Source of the DNA: Pseudoalteromonas rubra
GTDB lineage: Bacteria; Pseudomonadota; Gammaproteobacteria; Enterobacterales; Alteromonadaceae
Direction: 5' to 3'
DNA: 64,000 nt
NCBI RefSeq assembly: GCF_000967655.1
Contig: NZ_JXYA01000032.1
Coordinates: 62,001-126,000, forward strand
The notes below the pieces were generated by a model that worked only from the letters and a program-made list of their open reading frames with translations, searched no databases and was not told the DNA's origin. Made by a program: the position numbers and the translations under genes. Positions 1-8,240 of this stretch are shown one piece after another; positions within the stretch are counted from its first letter, which is position 1; each line of letters begins with the position of its first letter.

Positions 1-2086
1 CTTCCAAAATAATGCAGCGGTAGAACCAGGTTTCGGTGATAAACGTCGGACGTGTTGCTTCGCGGCGCTCTGCCATCACACCATACAATTTTATGATGGT
101 TTTGAGTTTAAATCGTGCCCCGGCTGGCAAGGCTTTAAACAGCTGCTCGCTGTCGGCTTCGCGCAGGCTCTCGGTTTCTTTGAGCTTTTTCTCCAGATCA
201 ACCGGGTGTTTAAGGTACATTTTCATGACCTGCAGCAGGTAACTTGGGTCATCACGCCAGCGCGCAATACTCAGCTCAAACTCCTGACGGCCACGGGCGC
301 CAAACTCCAGTAAAAAGGCTTCAAACGGACCCTGCCAGAACGGCTGTCCAAGCGGGTGAGCGGGCAGTATTTTAACCAGCTCTTCGGCTTCAAAACGCTC
401 AAATACGGCTTTTAGTTCATTGTTTTTCTGCACATGTTCAACCAGATCCAGGATCCCACGTGTGACCTCAATGGTACGCAGGTTGTTCATCGAGGCCTTG
501 ATGCGATTTTGCAGTCCTTCGCCGTGCTCTTTAAAGTGTTCCTCACAGGTTTCCGCCAGGGCATCGTACAAAGCAAATGACTGCAGGAAAAACGGCATAT
601 AGGCCGCACAGGATTCAAGGAAGTACTGGTCGATGCGAGTCAGCTCTTTATCCAGCTCACTGAGTGACATACTGGGCAAGTCGAGTGCCAGAAAACGTTT
701 GGTCTCGTTTTCTCGCAGCGCTATCATATCGTCGACAATCTGTGCTGCATTGCGCATATTGTGCACTTGCTGTTTTAGCCAGTGCCAGGCACTTTTAGCG
801 TAGTCCCAGCCCTCAACGCCACGACCATAAGGGTTGCGATAATTGCTGAAATCTATGTCTGACGTCGCGTAGCGGGTGGTGAATTTCATCTCGTCCCGGG
901 TTGGCGGACACTGGCGTAACATGTGTGCCGAGCCGGAGATATTCAGATACACATGGCCCTGAATATAGCCCATGTAAACCTGCCAGTTGCTAATATCGGC
1001 CAAGCCCATGGTTTTGGTTGCCGGGCCATGGATATGCTTTTGATAGAATTCACAAAATGACAAACCAAGCGGCGTCATCAGTCCGGTGACAATCTCGCCG
1101 GTGTCCATGCGCGAGAAGAAGGCGCCGTCCTTGATGCTTTGATCTTGCTCCCAGGGGTTAGCGTAAATGGGTTCAGCTTTACTGGCCTGAGTGGTAACCG
1201 GGCGTGCCTGGAGCAACCAGATCTTGCCATCTTTCAGGGCCCACTCGATATCCAGCTCAGTCTGATACAAGGCCTGTGCCTGTTTAGCCAGCGATAACAA
1301 TTGCGCCAGTTGTGCTTCATTCAGGCTGGCGGCCTGCTGCTTTTCGGATGGGGTATTCAGTAAAGTGACCTGGCCCTGAACATTGCGCTGGCAATATTGG
1401 GGCTTAGTGCGGATCTCCTGTTGCAGAAGTTCCCCGTTGTCTTTATCGAGGATAAAGCTGTCGGTACTCACCTGACCCGATACGACGCCTTCGCCCAAAC
1501 CCCAGCAGCTGTCAATAACCACCTTGTTGGTATCGCCACTGAGTGGGTCCTGCGTGAACATCACCCCGGCTGCATCAGCATCGACCATAGTTTGCAACAC
1601 CACGGCAATGGCGGTATCCGCAGCGCTGCTGTTGCGATAGCCGGCGGCACGTTCAGCCCATAATGAGGCCCAGCATGCGCGTACTTTTTCCATCACGCTG
1701 TCGCTGCCCTGAACATGCAGATAGGTTTCGTACTGACCGGCAAAACTCTGGCTTTGACCGTCTTCGTCCAAGGCGGAGGAGCGCACGGCAATTTGTGCGT
1801 TGTCGCCCAAGCCCTGATAGGCAGACGCAATAGCGGCGCGCAAAGGTTCAGGAATATCGGCACTGAGAATGGTATTCCGGACCTTGTCCAGCTCAGGGGT
1901 ACTGAGCAATTCATCTGGCAGTGCTGTATTGACGAACGTCTGATATGCCTCGGCGGTGATACAAAAGGCGGGTGGTACAGGCAAGCCCGCACGGATCAGA
2001 TGATTCAGTGAGTGGCCTTTGCCGCCCAGGTGTCCTAATTCCAGTTGTTCGTTGCCACTGAGGGCGACGACGAGTGATTGACTCAT
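1..2086 (-). CDS. pigC: PigC, prodigiosin terminal condensing enzyme (partial, C-terminus beyond left edge)
   Basis: About 695 residues are visible and the frame stays open to the window edge; family members have roughly 890. Residues 1-300 form a PEP-synthase-type ATP-grasp domain: GGKGHSLN near the start, an [10 protein letters not shown] segment, and the closing LLQARPV motif near 292. The following region has the [11 protein letters not shown] and [11 protein letters not shown] segments typical of rifampicin-phosphotransferase/PEP-utilising relatives. The phosphohistidine swivel domain would lie outside the window. In the prodigiosin pathway PigC uses ATP to join the bipyrrole aldehyde MBC to the monopyrrole MAP. 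Its ATG overlaps the pigB stop by one base (TAATG), with an AAGGAG ribosome site inside pigB, so the two are translationally coupled. The prodigiosin assignment rests mainly on the pigA-pigB-pigC order; sequence alone would also allow a generic PEP-utilising enzyme. Confidence 0.88.
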   Translation of the reverse strand, partial: MSQSLVVALSGNEQLELGHLGGKGHSLNHLIRAGLPVPPAFCITAEAYQTFVNTALPDELLSTPELDKVRNTILSADIPEPLRAAIASAYQGLGDNAQIAVRSSALDEDGQSQSFAGQYETYLHVQGSDSVMEKVRACWASLWAERAAGYRNSSAADTAIAVVLQTMVDADAAGVMFTQDPLSGDTNKVVIDSCWGLGEGVVSGQVSTDSFILDKDNGELLQQEIRTKPQYCQRNVQGQVTLLNTPSEKQQAASLNEAQLAQLLSLAKQAQALYQTELDIEWALKDGKIWLLQARPVTTQASKAEPIYANPWEQDQSIKDGAFFSRMDTGEIVTGLMTPLGLSFCEFYQKHIHGPATKTMGLADISNWQVYMGYIQGHVYLNISGSAHMLRQCPPTRDEMKFTTRYATSDIDFSNYRNPYGRGVEGWDYAKSAWHWLKQQVHNMRNAAQIVDDMIALRENETKRFLALDLPSMSLSELDKELTRIDQYFLESCAAYMPFFLQSFALYDALAETCEEHFKEHGEGLQNRIKASMNNLRTIEVTRGILDLVEHVQKNNELKAVFERFEAEELVKILPAHPLGQPFWQGPFEAFLLEFGARGRQEFELSIARWRDDPSYLLQVMKMYLKHPVDLEKKLKETESLREADSEQLFKALPAGARFKLKTIIKLYGVMAERREATRPTFITETWFYRCIILE

Positions 2087-4110
2087 TATACCGTCTCCTT
2101 ATTGCGCGGTATGGCGCTTGTACCCGTGTGTTGTAATGTCTGTTTGACTTGTGTAGCAGCCTGCTTACCGGCGAAAATGGCACTCTCCAGATTACCTATT
2201 CCCACGCTGTCCTGATTGGCAAAATGCACACTCCCGTGCGGCTGTGAAGCACGCTGAAATACCCCACTGGCCTGTTGACCTATGACAGAGGTGATAAGCG
2301 CGTTGGGCCAGTGCCAGATCTGAATGTCTTCGACAATGCGTGGGTCGACGCCGATGTTGTTCAGCATCAGTGATATTTCCCGATAGGTTTGCTGCTGTAA
2401 TCCGGCAAAGTTGTTTTCTGCCGTGCGGCCTTGTCGCTCCGGGCGGGTAGTGGGCTTGAGTAAGGTCAGCACGCCACCTTCACTGCGGCTATCGTTGTCC
2501 ATCCAGTTCGCAACCAGGCAGGTGCCCGCCTTGCACCAGGCATAAGGCTGCTCGGGGCGGTCCGGTTCAATCAGGTAACCGCCAAAGGAGTGGCTGAGTA
2601 CCGGGCGTGATAACAGCGCGTTGGCCAGATAATAGTCTTCATGGCGGATAGCTTTGATGGCATTGACCTGATCTTCGGGCAGTGTCGGGAGCCAGTCGCT
2701 AACGTTATGCTTGGGGGCGGCCCAAATAAGTTTCTTCGCCTTTACCGATATATTGTGATGCTGCACCTTCGCGGTCAGCTGCACGCCTGCCTCAGTATTG
2801 TTGAGGTTTACCAGTGCGACATCGCTTAGCAAAGTGAGATTAGATTGCTGACGCAGGTGGCTAACCAAGGCTTCACTGATATGGCCGTTACCACCAGGTA
2901 AAGTCACCAAGTTACCGCGCAGATAGCCAACCAGAAAATGTAAGCCCACGTAGGCCGATACTTCATGAATATCTAGGCATTCCACTCTGAGCGTGGTTGT
3001 GACTGCATTTTCAACCAACTTGCCGAGCTTGCGAGGTGGTTTTAGCTCATCCGGGAATGCGGCGGTTTTTTCCGGTTCAAACAGGTAACTGTACAAAGAC
3101 AGGTTGTCCAGTTGCACCATGGCTTCTTTGCTCAGGCCAGCATTCTCCTGCCAGGGTACTTGAGGGTAGCGCTCAGTACCTGGGGCAAAGCCATCCAAAA
3201 ACGCATACAGGTCGGCAAAGATAGGGTCGCCCAGTTGCTTTGCGGCAACAACGTACGGTTTGCCTATCACGGCATTGAGCAGCAATTGCCCCGTTAACCC
3301 CCAGACAGCTGGCTTTAGCAGATAGCGGGGAAATTTTATGAAGCCTAAAGTGATCTCACTGATACACTTGAGCAGTAGAATAGTATCGAAGAAAACCAAT
3401 GTATCTTCGGCATTACTTTTAAATTTTTTCTCCAGCCCCAGCTTGGTCAGTAACTGGTCCATATCAGAGCCAGCAACAGGTTGCTGAAAACACACGCCGG
3501 CAATGGGATGAGACAGCGCGCGGTGGGTATTGCAGCGGGCATTACCACCAAAGGTCGGGCTTTTTTCCAGTATCAGGACCCGCTCTGTGGAGAATTCACT
3601 GGCTGCGCTCAGGCCCGATACTCCGCCGCCAACAATGATCACATCATAATCTTCGGCCAGTTTAGGTTTGTCAGGAGACTTAGCCTGGGCTTTGGGTTTG
3701 GCAAAATCCTGACTGGTAAACACACGTTTAGTGTCAGTACGGCGAAATTGCTGACGCAAAATATAAAGTGCTGCGATGATAAAGATGGCATCCAGCGGGA
3801 TCACTTGTGGCTGAGCGCGGTGCAAAATGGTTATAAACACCGCCATCATGGCCAGCTGGGCATAGATGACAAAACGGGTCCAGCGAGGGTTGAGCCACAA
3901 CACCAGGCCTGAGCCAAATAACGCGACGGCCACGACGACATTGGCAAGATCGCCATGTTGCGCGAGCAGATTGCTCAGCCCTTGATACCAGGTGCCCTGA
4001 TTGGCGATGGCGGCCTGGCGCAGAATGTCGGGGACATTTTCTAACTGTGGAAATGCTTTGGCCAATCCGGCCAGCATGTAGAGTACAGCAAAAATCCGTT
4101 GAACTAGCAT
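2086..4110 (-). CDS. pigB: PigB, membrane-anchored FAD-dependent oxidase of prodigiosin biosynthesis
   Basis: This 674-residue protein has two parts. Residues 1-125 are hydrophobic, with about four membrane segments resembling a DoxX-like domain. After a charged linker a Rossmann FAD motif ([15 protein letters not shown], about 157-172) opens a flavin amine oxidase/phytoene-desaturase-like domain. PigB is known to oxidise the dihydropyrrole H2MAP to the monopyrrole MAP, one of the two halves that PigC condenses. Length and the membrane-plus-FAD layout agree with PigB of Serratia. The start lies 2 bp after the pigA stop and has an AGAGGAG ribosome site within the end of pigA. The membrane part would hold the enzyme at the inner membrane, near its lipophilic product. 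Without the neighbours it could be called only an NAD(P)/FAD-dependent oxidoreductase. Confidence 0.88.
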   Translation of the reverse strand: MLVQRIFAVLYMLAGLAKAFPQLENVPDILRQAAIANQGTWYQGLSNLLAQHGDLANVVVAVALFGSGLVLWLNPRWTRFVIYAQLAMMAVFITILHRAQPQVIPLDAIFIIAALYILRQQFRRTDTKRVFTSQDFAKPKAQAKSPDKPKLAEDYDVIIVGGGVSGLSAASEFSTERVLILEKSPTFGGNARCNTHRALSHPIAGVCFQQPVAGSDMDQLLTKLGLEKKFKSNAEDTLVFFDTILLLKCISEITLGFIKFPRYLLKPAVWGLTGQLLLNAVIGKPYVVAAKQLGDPIFADLYAFLDGFAPGTERYPQVPWQENAGLSKEAMVQLDNLSLYSYLFEPEKTAAFPDELKPPRKLGKLVENAVTTTLRVECLDIHEVSAYVGLHFLVGYLRGNLVTLPGGNGHISEALVSHLRQQSNLTLLSDVALVNLNNTEAGVQLTAKVQHHNISVKAKKLIWAAPKHNVSDWLPTLPEDQVNAIKAIRHEDYYLANALLSRPVLSHSFGGYLIEPDRPEQPYAWCKAGTCLVANWMDNDSRSEGGVLTLLKPTTRPERQGRTAENNFAGLQQQTYREISLMLNNIGVDPRIVEDIQIWHWPNALITSVIGQQASGVFQRASQPHGSVHFANQDSVGIGNLESAIFAGKQAATQVKQTLQHTGTSAIPRNKETV

Positions 4111-4112
4111 GT

Positions 4113-5267
4113 TCAGGCTCCTCTTAAGCCAAGTTTTCGGGCGATGATCTCGCGTTGAATATCGTTAGTACCGGAAAAAATACGACTCGGCAGGGTATCC
4201 AGCAGCACCTGTACAATGCCCATGTCGGCATCGATTGCGGCACCACCGAAGGTGGCAATGGCATCCAGTGCGGACTGTACGGCGTAATCCGAAATCAAGA
4301 GTTTGCTCATGGCAATGTCTATTTCGGCATCCTGTCCCTGATCGTACTTCCAGCCTGCGCGATACAGCATCAGGCGGCACTGCTCAAGACGCAGCTTGAT
4401 ATCAATGATGCGATTTGAAACCGACTGAAAGTGACCGATTTTCTTACCAAACTGTTTACGTTCCCGAGCGTAGCTGAGAGTGGTGTCGAGTAACCTGTCC
4501 AGCGCGCCGACAAACAGCGCGAACAGGCAGCCTTTTTCCCAGATCATTGAGTCGTGGAAAATCGCGCCTCCGGCGCCTTCAAAGCCGATGCGCTGAGATT
4601 CCGGGACAAAGACATTGTCAAAAAATACATCCCCCATCGGACAGCTGGCCAGGCAGTCTTTGGATTGACCGGCACCGGTTGATAATCCGGGTGTGTCTCT
4701 GGCAATAATGAAAGCTGATACCCCCATAAAGCCGTGATCAGGGTTGGTTTGCGCATAGGCGACAAAGACATCGGCCACCGGGGCATTGGTAATATAGGTT
4801 TTTTGACCGTTGAGTCGGTAACCACCCGGTTCTTTGACGGCGGTGGTTTTCATACTGTAAATATCTGAGCCTGCACCAGGTTCTGTGGCGGCATTGGCTG
4901 CCATCAATTTACCCGCGACCAGGGGCTCGAGAAAGTCGCGTTTTAACTCATCACTGGCGAAGCGCGCGATGGGCATCACACAGGCAAACAAATGGGCGCA
5001 CAGAGAAAACGATAAGCCCAGGTCCCGGCTGCCTTTACCCAGCGCTTCCACCATTAACATGGTGTTCAGGGCACCCAGGTTGGCACCACCGTAGGTTTCT
5101 TCCACTGCCAGCCCGGTGAAGCCAAACTGGGCAGCCTGTTGCCAAAGTTCCGGTGCGAAGTGGTGATCACGCTGACGCTGATGTGCATCCTTGTCTAACA
5201 CTTCGCCAGCAAAGCGAAGCGTAGAGTCGTATAACTCGGTCTGATAGTCGGAAAGCTTAAAATCCAT
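4113..5267 (-). CDS. pigA: PigA, L-prolyl-PCP dehydrogenase (acyl-CoA dehydrogenase family)
   Basis: The protein has 384 residues, the usual size of PigA. It has the acyl-CoA dehydrogenase fold: an N-terminal helical domain, the TEPGAGSDIYSM flavin and substrate loop (129-139), and a C-terminal FSGTNDIQREIIARKLGLRG signature. Glu244 in the MIWEKG segment lies where the catalytic base is placed in PigA-type enzymes. PigA oxidises proline tethered to the carrier protein PigG to a pyrrolyl thioester, the first step of the bipyrrole branch. The phrases EALGKGSRDLGLSFSLCAHL and FQSVSNRIIDIKLRLEQCRL are those I recall from PigA of prodigiosin producers. It is the first gene of the leftward operon. 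No strong ribosome site precedes the ATG. RedW-like or generic acyl-CoA dehydrogenases are the alternatives. Confidence 0.92.
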   Translation of the reverse strand: MDFKLSDYQTELYDSTLRFAGEVLDKDAHQRQRDHHFAPELWQQAAQFGFTGLAVEETYGGANLGALNTMLMVEALGKGSRDLGLSFSLCAHLFACVMPIARFASDELKRDFLEPLVAGKLMAANAATEPGAGSDIYSMKTTAVKEPGGYRLNGQKTYITNAPVADVFVAYAQTNPDHGFMGVSAFIIARDTPGLSTGAGQSKDCLASCPMGDVFFDNVFVPESQRIGFEGAGGAIFHDSMIWEKGCLFALFVGALDRLLDTTLSYARERKQFGKKIGHFQSVSNRIIDIKLRLEQCRLMLYRAGWKYDQGQDAEIDIAMSKLLISDYAVQSALDAIATFGGAAIDADMGIVQVLLDTLPSRIFSGTNDIQREIIARKLGLRGA

Positions 5268-5315
5268 AATATTGCACTTTGAGTTGGTTGAAATACGGCT
5301 TTTGCATTAAATGCT

Positions 5316-5345
5316 ATTATGGAGATATGTTAATGTACCTGTCAA
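5316..5345 (-). promoter_or_regulatory. Candidate sigma-70 promoter of the pig operon
   Basis: Read on the minus strand, TTGACA (5345-5340) is followed 18 bases later by CATAAT (5321-5316), with an A/T-rich stretch further upstream. Transcription would start near 5309, giving a 5' leader of about 40 nt before pigA. Three near-identical hexamers lie over the promoter on the plus strand: TGTTAA 5328, TGTCAA 5340 and TGTTAA 5349. They could be regulator contact sites. Confidence 0.6.
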
Positions 5346-5686
5346 TATTGTTAACTTGTGTTTTTTAAATGTTTTATTGAAGTTTTAAATTTGTGATTCA
5401 CATTTTCTGCATAGTTTTATGGTAATTGATTCAACAATATGTTTTTAAAGAGTTTTTGTTTCTTTATTCGGGTGTTTTTATAATTGGTACAGAGTGTGGT
5501 TGTGACTTTTTATTGTTAAGTTGTTATTAACTTTGTATTTTTTAATCACGCCAAATCAAGCTGTTTGTCTGAAATTTACTCAAAACAGAGTTTTAGGTAT
5601 TACGTTTGCCAACAGGCAGGCATGCCTGATTTTTCTAACCTCGGTGCTAAATAGCATGTCAGATATACACTTTTGACTATCCGTTA
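5346..5686. other. A/T-rich intergenic region between pigA and the EamA leader
   Basis: No coding frame is convincing here. The stretch is strongly A/T-rich near pigA, with several TTGTTA/GTTAA-type words around 5510-5540. It presumably holds upstream control sites for the pig operon on one side and for the transporter leader on the other. Confidence 0.5.
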
Positions 5687-5714
5687 TTGACATTGCACTA
5701 AGGCATGGTACAAA
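5687..5714 (+). promoter_or_regulatory. Candidate promoter of the EamA leader transcript
   Basis: A perfect TTGACA at 5687-5692 is followed after 16 bases by TACAAA at 5709-5714. Transcription would begin near 5721, about 25 nt before the leader peptide ATG at 5746. The -10 box is weak. Confidence 0.5.
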
Positions 5715-5745
5715 GAATGTTCACTTTACTAAGAAGAATAAATTC

Positions 5746-5829
5746 ATGGCGCTGATGACTGCACATACACTGCTTAATACCTGGCTGAATAATTCAGTCT
5801 GGGTATGGCTGAGTGTCCGCGGTTTGTAG
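5746..5829 (+). CDS. Tryptophan-containing leader peptide (27 aa)
   Basis: A 27-codon frame begins with ATG at 5746 after an AAGAAGAA ribosome site and ends with TAG at 5827-5829. It has Trp codons at positions 13, 19 and 21 (5782, 5800, 5806); the last two form the run VWVW. The end of the frame overlaps the first arm of an RNA hairpin, as in amino-acid attenuators, where a ribosome stalled at scarce-tRNA codons chooses between RNA folds. The product is probably not a functional protein. Three Trp in 27 residues could be chance, but together with the RNA pairings it suggests a tryptophan sensor for the downstream transporter. Confidence 0.5.
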   Translation: MALMTAHTLLNTWLNNSVWVWLSVRGL

Positions 5830-5911
5830 GCGACTATTACTAACCGCGGCAGTATCAGCGGTTAGTCATCATTGTGTATCTCCAACCTCTTATACTGCCC
5901 CGATTTAGGGG
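5817..5911 (+). promoter_or_regulatory. Candidate attenuator with mutually exclusive RNA hairpins
   Basis: Pairing A is CCGCGGTT (5817-5824) with AACCGCGG (5842-5849). Pairing B is ACTAACCGC (5839-5847) with GCGGTTAGT (5858-5866); A and B share bases and cannot coexist. The loop of B contains GGCAGTAT (5848-5855), which is perfectly complementary to ATACTGCC (5892-5899), so B could extend into a pseudoknot. Finally CCCC (5898-5901) can pair with GGGG (5908-5911), the Shine-Dalgarno of the transporter. A ribosome stalled at the last Trp codon would mask the first arm of A. That favours B plus the pseudoknot, which takes two of the C bases and frees the ribosome site. The pairings are seen directly; the regulatory logic is inference. 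Confidence 0.5.
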
Positions 5912-5919
5912 AGTTCATT

Positions 5920-6825
5920 ATGCCAGTTCAGGCATCTTACATTATGGTTATTATCATCTGGTCGACGACCCCGCTTGGGATTGTGATCAGCAGCACTGGC
6001 ATGTCACCGACCTTGAGCGTCTTTTTGCGTATGGCGCTGGCGTTGGTGCTGTGCTGTGTCATCGTATTAATTGGCCGCTATCGGGTGCCAATGTCGCCCA
6101 GAGCCTGGGCCTTATATGGCTATTCCAGTTTAGGTATTTTTGGTGGCATGTTGCTCAGTTATCTGGCGGCACAAACCGTGCCCTCGGGTGTGATTTCTTT
6201 GATATTTGGCCTGGCTCCTGTGTTGTCGGGTCTGCTTGCTCAGCGGCTATTAAACGAAGCCCGCTTTAGTCTTATTAAATGGCTGGGGCTGGCTTTGTCT
6301 ATGGTGGGTTTATATCTGGTTTGTATGTCACAACTGAGTGAGCTGGCGCTGGCGCCGCTGGGCTTGTTATATGTATTCGGGGCGGTGAGTTGCTTTAGTC
6401 TCAGTGGGGTGATGATAAAACGTGTGCAACTGGCAATCCATCCGCTGGCTTCAACCTTTGGCGCCCTGTTGCTGGTGACCCCTATGTTTGGTTTAGTGTG
6501 GTGGCTTACAGATGGGCAGCTGAGTATAGACAACTGGCAGATGAGCGCTGTATTGGCCACAGTTTATCTGAGTGTCTTTGGATCTTTAGTCGGGTTTATT
6601 GCTTATTTTCATGTGCTACAGAAGCTTAAAGCCAGTACGGTTGCACTGACAACCTTGATCACGCCAGGGTTTGCGATGCTGCTGGGGGCATGGTTAAACA
6701 ACGAGCAAATCACACCGACCTTGCTGACTGGCGCGGCTGTGATTATGGTGAGTCTGGCGGTATTCCAGTTCGGTGACAGTGGCTGGACTGGCGTGGCCAA
6801 CAGGCTACGAAGGCGATTGTTATAA
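5920..6825 (+). CDS. EamA/DMT-family transporter
   Basis: This 301-residue, very hydrophobic protein has about ten predicted membrane segments in two homologous EamA halves. It is a drug/metabolite transporter family protein of the inner membrane. The family includes exporters of amino acids and aromatic metabolites (YddG, RhtA), but substrate cannot be read from sequence. I chose ATG 5920 because GGGGAG precedes it by the usual distance; an in-frame start at 5872 would lie inside the leader structure and has no ribosome site. The Trp-codon leader and alternative hairpins upstream suggest that expression responds to tryptophan supply, so an aromatic amino acid or a related compound is a reasonable guess. 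It diverges from the pig operon but has no proven link to it. Confidence 0.85.
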   Translation: MPVQASYIMVIIIWSTTPLGIVISSTGMSPTLSVFLRMALALVLCCVIVLIGRYRVPMSPRAWALYGYSSLGIFGGMLLSYLAAQTVPSGVISLIFGLAPVLSGLLAQRLLNEARFSLIKWLGLALSMVGLYLVCMSQLSELALAPLGLLYVFGAVSCFSLSGVMIKRVQLAIHPLASTFGALLLVTPMFGLVWWLTDGQLSIDNWQMSAVLATVYLSVFGSLVGFIAYFHVLQKLKASTVALTTLITPGFAMLLGAWLNNEQITPTLLTGAAVIMVSLAVFQFGDSGWTGVANRLRRRLL

Positions 6826-6899
6826 ATCGTTACATTGGAGTACTGATCCGAGGTTGGGAACATGTTAAGCTTGTTGAACTAACAAAAGGGACATGTCGT

Positions 6900-6945
6900 T
6901 GACCACTTGGTCACATGCGCCCTGTGATGTGACAATTATTATAAT
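6900..6945 (+). promoter_or_regulatory. Palindromic operator and -10 box upstream of the winged-helix gene
   Basis: Two overlapping inverted repeats lie here: TGACCA-CT-TGGTCA (6900-6913) and GTCACAT-N10-ATGTGAC (6910-6933). A perfect TATAAT follows at 6940-6945. The place for a -35 box (6917-6922) reads GCGCCC, so the promoter is probably activator-dependent or repressed through the palindromes. Confidence 0.45.
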
Positions 6946-6962
6946 TATAAAGCTGAAGGACG

Positions 6963-7442
6963 ATGAAGTTAACATTTCAAGATTTCGAGTTTGACTGCCA
7001 AAATTTGGCCTTGTCAAAACAAGGTCGAAAAATAAGCATAAAAGAAAAGCCTGCTATGTTGCTGGGCTTGTTCTTGTCTGATCCACAGAAGATCTACAGC
7101 AAGGCTGAGATCCTCGAACATGTTTGGCCTGGCAGAACCGTGACTGAGCAAGTGGTATTTCAGAATATTGGCCACCTGCGCGCGCTATTCGGCGATGATG
7201 CAATTAAAACCTTTTCTAAGAAGGGCTATCAATGGCAGCTGCCAGTGCAATCATCCGAGCCTGTTGTGGTAGAGCCAGAGGCCAGGCAGCCGGATCCTTT
7301 ACCCGCTTCAGCACCCGCTTCAGCACCTGTTACAGCAGGTTCTGAGCAAGCTGGGGAAAAAGTGCAAGGTCTGCCCTGGAAGTGGTTGGCACCTGCGGCC
7401 GCTTTGATTATCGGGGCTACTGTCGTCGCGTTTATGGTTTAA
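6963..7442 (+). CDS. Membrane-tethered winged-helix (ToxR/CadC-like) regulator lacking a sensor domain
   Basis: This protein has 159 residues. Residues 1-97 form an OmpR/PhoB-type winged-helix DNA-binding domain (the AEILEHVWPGRTVTEQVVFQ recognition region and GYQWQLP wing). A proline/alanine linker with repeated ASAP units follows (about 100-130), then one C-terminal membrane helix (about 137-157). Full ToxR/CadC proteins carry 100 or more periplasmic residues after that helix; here the chain ends with it, so there is no extracytoplasmic sensor. The start has a GAAGGA ribosome site. ToxR-like regulators such as WmpR control pigment genes in Pseudoalteromonas tunicata, and this gene lies about 1.7 kb from pigA. 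A role in pigment control is possible but unproven. Confidence 0.8.
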   Translation: MKLTFQDFEFDCQNLALSKQGRKISIKEKPAMLLGLFLSDPQKIYSKAEILEHVWPGRTVTEQVVFQNIGHLRALFGDDAIKTFSKKGYQWQLPVQSSEPVVVEPEARQPDPLPASAPASAPVTAGSEQAGEKVQGLPWKWLAPAAALIIGATVVAFMV

Positions 7443-7760
7443 CGTGCTCGAGCGTCGCGCCCAGCCCATAAATGAGAGCGCCGGGTGCAGCGCCAGGCAG
7501 TCGCTGCTGAGTCAGTCCAGTTACTTAAATCGGCCTGCGATCTGCGCCGTTTCAGCGTGGATGGCGTCTGCTATGGATTGCTCTTACGCCAAAGTGAGCG
7601 GTTGACAGGGTTGTTAACTTTGTATTAATTTTTTACTCCTTATATTGATGTTCAAACCCCATGTTTAGCGATTTATTGTGAATATCAGGTCAAAATGAGC
7701 CGGTACGATCGATAAGTTTAAGTTATTTTGGATTGCAAAGATCATCACCAAGGAGCGCTT
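7443..7760. other. Intergenic region, 318 bp
   Basis: No coding frame stands out. TTGACA at 7602-7607 followed by TATTAA at 7623-7628 (15-base spacing) is a possible promoter for the next gene. The 13-mer TTAACTTTGTATT (7614-7626) is also present upstream of pigA at 5527-5539. Confidence 0.4.
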
Positions 7761-8240
7761 TTGACAACCATTGCCTACCACCACGACTCGAAAACCATTT
7801 GTACAGACAGCCTGACCTCGACCAGCCAGACTATTGTGTCCTGGTCAACACGCAAGTGCCAGCGGGTGGAAGATGGCTACGTGTTTGCCTCAGGCAACTG
7901 CGCTGAAATAGAGCATTTGATCACACACTGGCACGATAATCAGTTTGATGATATTGCCTGTACTTTCTTTTTTGTTGCCGATAGTGGCGCTGTTTTTTTT
8001 GGTGAAATTCGCCATGGTCGCCGCTTTTTGGAGCCTTTGTCGTTAAACTGGGCCATTGGCAGTGGTGCCAACTGGGCCATTGCCGCCATGGACTTTGGGC
8101 GATCTGCATTTGAAGCCGTTGAATACGCCTGTTTACGGGATAAGTCCAGCGGCGGCACGGTGATGACTTATCGACACAATGAAAGGGCGCTCTGGTTACG
8201 CACGTCGATAAAGGCTAACTCACAGGTAAGAGTGAACTGA
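7761..8240 (+). CDS. Proteasome-like (Ntn-hydrolase fold) small protein, TTG start
   Basis: The predicted product has 159 residues. I place the start at TTG 7761 because a perfect AAGGAG (7750-7755) sits five bases upstream. That gives an MTTIAY N-terminus, in which Met removal would expose a Thr as in proteasome/HslV-type N-terminal nucleophile enzymes. TTIAYHHDSKTICTDS resembles the first strand and the loop with the catalytic Asp of that fold, and an ASGNCAE segment follows. Related short proteins occur in phages and many Proteobacteria with unknown targets. It is not HslV itself, which is longer and is encoded with hslU. The 3' end overlaps the convergent next gene by 26 bp. Function is unknown; hydrolase activity is inferred from fold resemblance only. 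Confidence 0.6.
   Translation: MTTIAYHHDSKTICTDSLTSTSQTIVSWSTRKCQRVEDGYVFASGNCAEIEHLITHWHDNQFDDIACTFFFVADSGAVFFGEIRHGRRFLEPLSLNWAIGSGANWAIAAMDFGRSAFEAVEYACLRDKSSGGTVMTYRHNERALWLRTSIKANSQVRVN

Noticed and set aside
3481..3912. Long plus-strand open frame opposite pigB
   Set aside because: It is a shadow of the pigB coding frame; no ribosome site or family resemblance.
5872..5919. Longer N-terminus for the EamA transporter
   Set aside because: It would place 16 extra codons inside the leader structure, with no ribosome site; ATG 5920 has GGGGAG and fits the family start.
6912..6928. CRP-like site TCACA-N7-TGTGA upstream of the winged-helix gene
   Set aside because: The half-sites are in the opposite orientation to a CRP site (TGTGA-N6-TCACA), so it is better read as part of another palindrome.
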